Translations under genes and position numbers: made by a program | The notes under the pieces: generated by a model | Told to the model about the DNA's origin: nothing | The model's input: only the letters and a program-made list of their open reading frames with translations | Databases searched by the model: none | Shown here: in pieces, positions 43,133 through 43,224 of the stretch | Numbering within the stretch: the stretch's first letter is position 1 | Layout: the number at the start of each line of letters is the position of its first letter | Source of the DNA: Desulfuromonadales bacterium | Lineage (GTDB): Bacteria; Desulfobacterota; JAENJC01 | Assembly: GCA_919902985.1 (NCBI GenBank) | Contig: CAKKSC010000067.1 | Span: 1-43,224, forward strand | Direction of reading: 5' to 3' | Length of the DNA stretch: 43,224 bases

Positions 43133-43161
43133 AATTAATACATTTTGGGGTGGAAAGTCAA
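43133..43161 (-). promoter_or_regulatory. Possible promoter of ilvBN
   Basis: On the minus strand TTGACT (43156-43161) is followed by A/T-rich sequence with TATTAA (43135-43140; spacer 15) or TTAATT (43133-43138; spacer 17). A small TAGGC/GCCTA hairpin sits in the leader near 43093-43110, without a T-run, so attenuation is not supported. The rest of 43025-43224 is featureless. Confidence 0.35.
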
Positions 43162-43224
43162 CAACTGTTTCAGGTCAAACGCATTAAAACTATAGTAACA
43201 ACAAGCTCTCAAAGGTTTATGTTG

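Overview
This 43 kb window looks like a chromosomal segment of an uncultured-type diderm bacterium of moderate GC content. Lipoproteins, ExbB/ExbD-type motors and TonB-like proteins show an outer membrane. Two gene orders, dnaX-ybaB-recR-ferredoxin-mglB-mglA and an ilv/psd/pssA/leuA operon, are typical of Nitrospirota and of the former Deltaproteobacteria. The phylum assignment is inference from gene content only.

Layout. Bases 1-2.4 kb hold two toxin-antitoxin pairs (brnTA, vapBC) among short repeats. Bases 2.4-7.1 kb hold tRNA-Ser(CGA), the SRP RNA gene ffs, then dnaX, ybaB, recR, a 2[4Fe-4S] ferredoxin, mglB and mglA. After a transposase-like remnant come a cation/Ca2+ exchanger, trxB and gpsA, then a PAP2 phosphatase and a leftward operon ilvC-psd-pssA-leuA that ends in a clear terminator. 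From 16 to 27 kb come an NhaD-like antiporter, a universal stress protein, an ABC-F ATPase, RNase J, ssb, acylphosphatase, two small proteins, an FmdB zinc ribbon, coaBC and tkt. From 27.6 to 29.2 kb is an accessory patch: a nucleotidyltransferase/small-protein pair, then a complete integron-type gene cassette with an attC site and no integrase in view. An acyl-CoA synthetase follows. From 31.1 to 40.8 kb is one long rightward operon of TPR and lipoproteins, an ExbB/TolQ protein, two ExbD/TolR proteins and an FHA-like/TonB (AgmX/PglI) protein. This resembles the Agl-Glt machinery of Myxococcus. The window ends with leftward ilvB-ilvN.

How it fits together. The MglA/MglB polarity switch and the Glt-like trans-envelope motor occur 24 kb apart, so the window may encode a regulator plus machine related to gliding or envelope transport. 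ilvBN and ilvC are separated by about 25 kb although they normally sit together; the DNA just upstream of ilvC is full of mobile-element debris, which suggests a rearrangement. Other points of note are an RNase J gene that appears to start at AUU behind a short leader ORF, a structured repeat of about 105 bp present three times (one copy carrying a nested MITE-like element), a frameshifted vapC 3' end, and an ExbD paralogue that lacks the proton-carrying aspartate.
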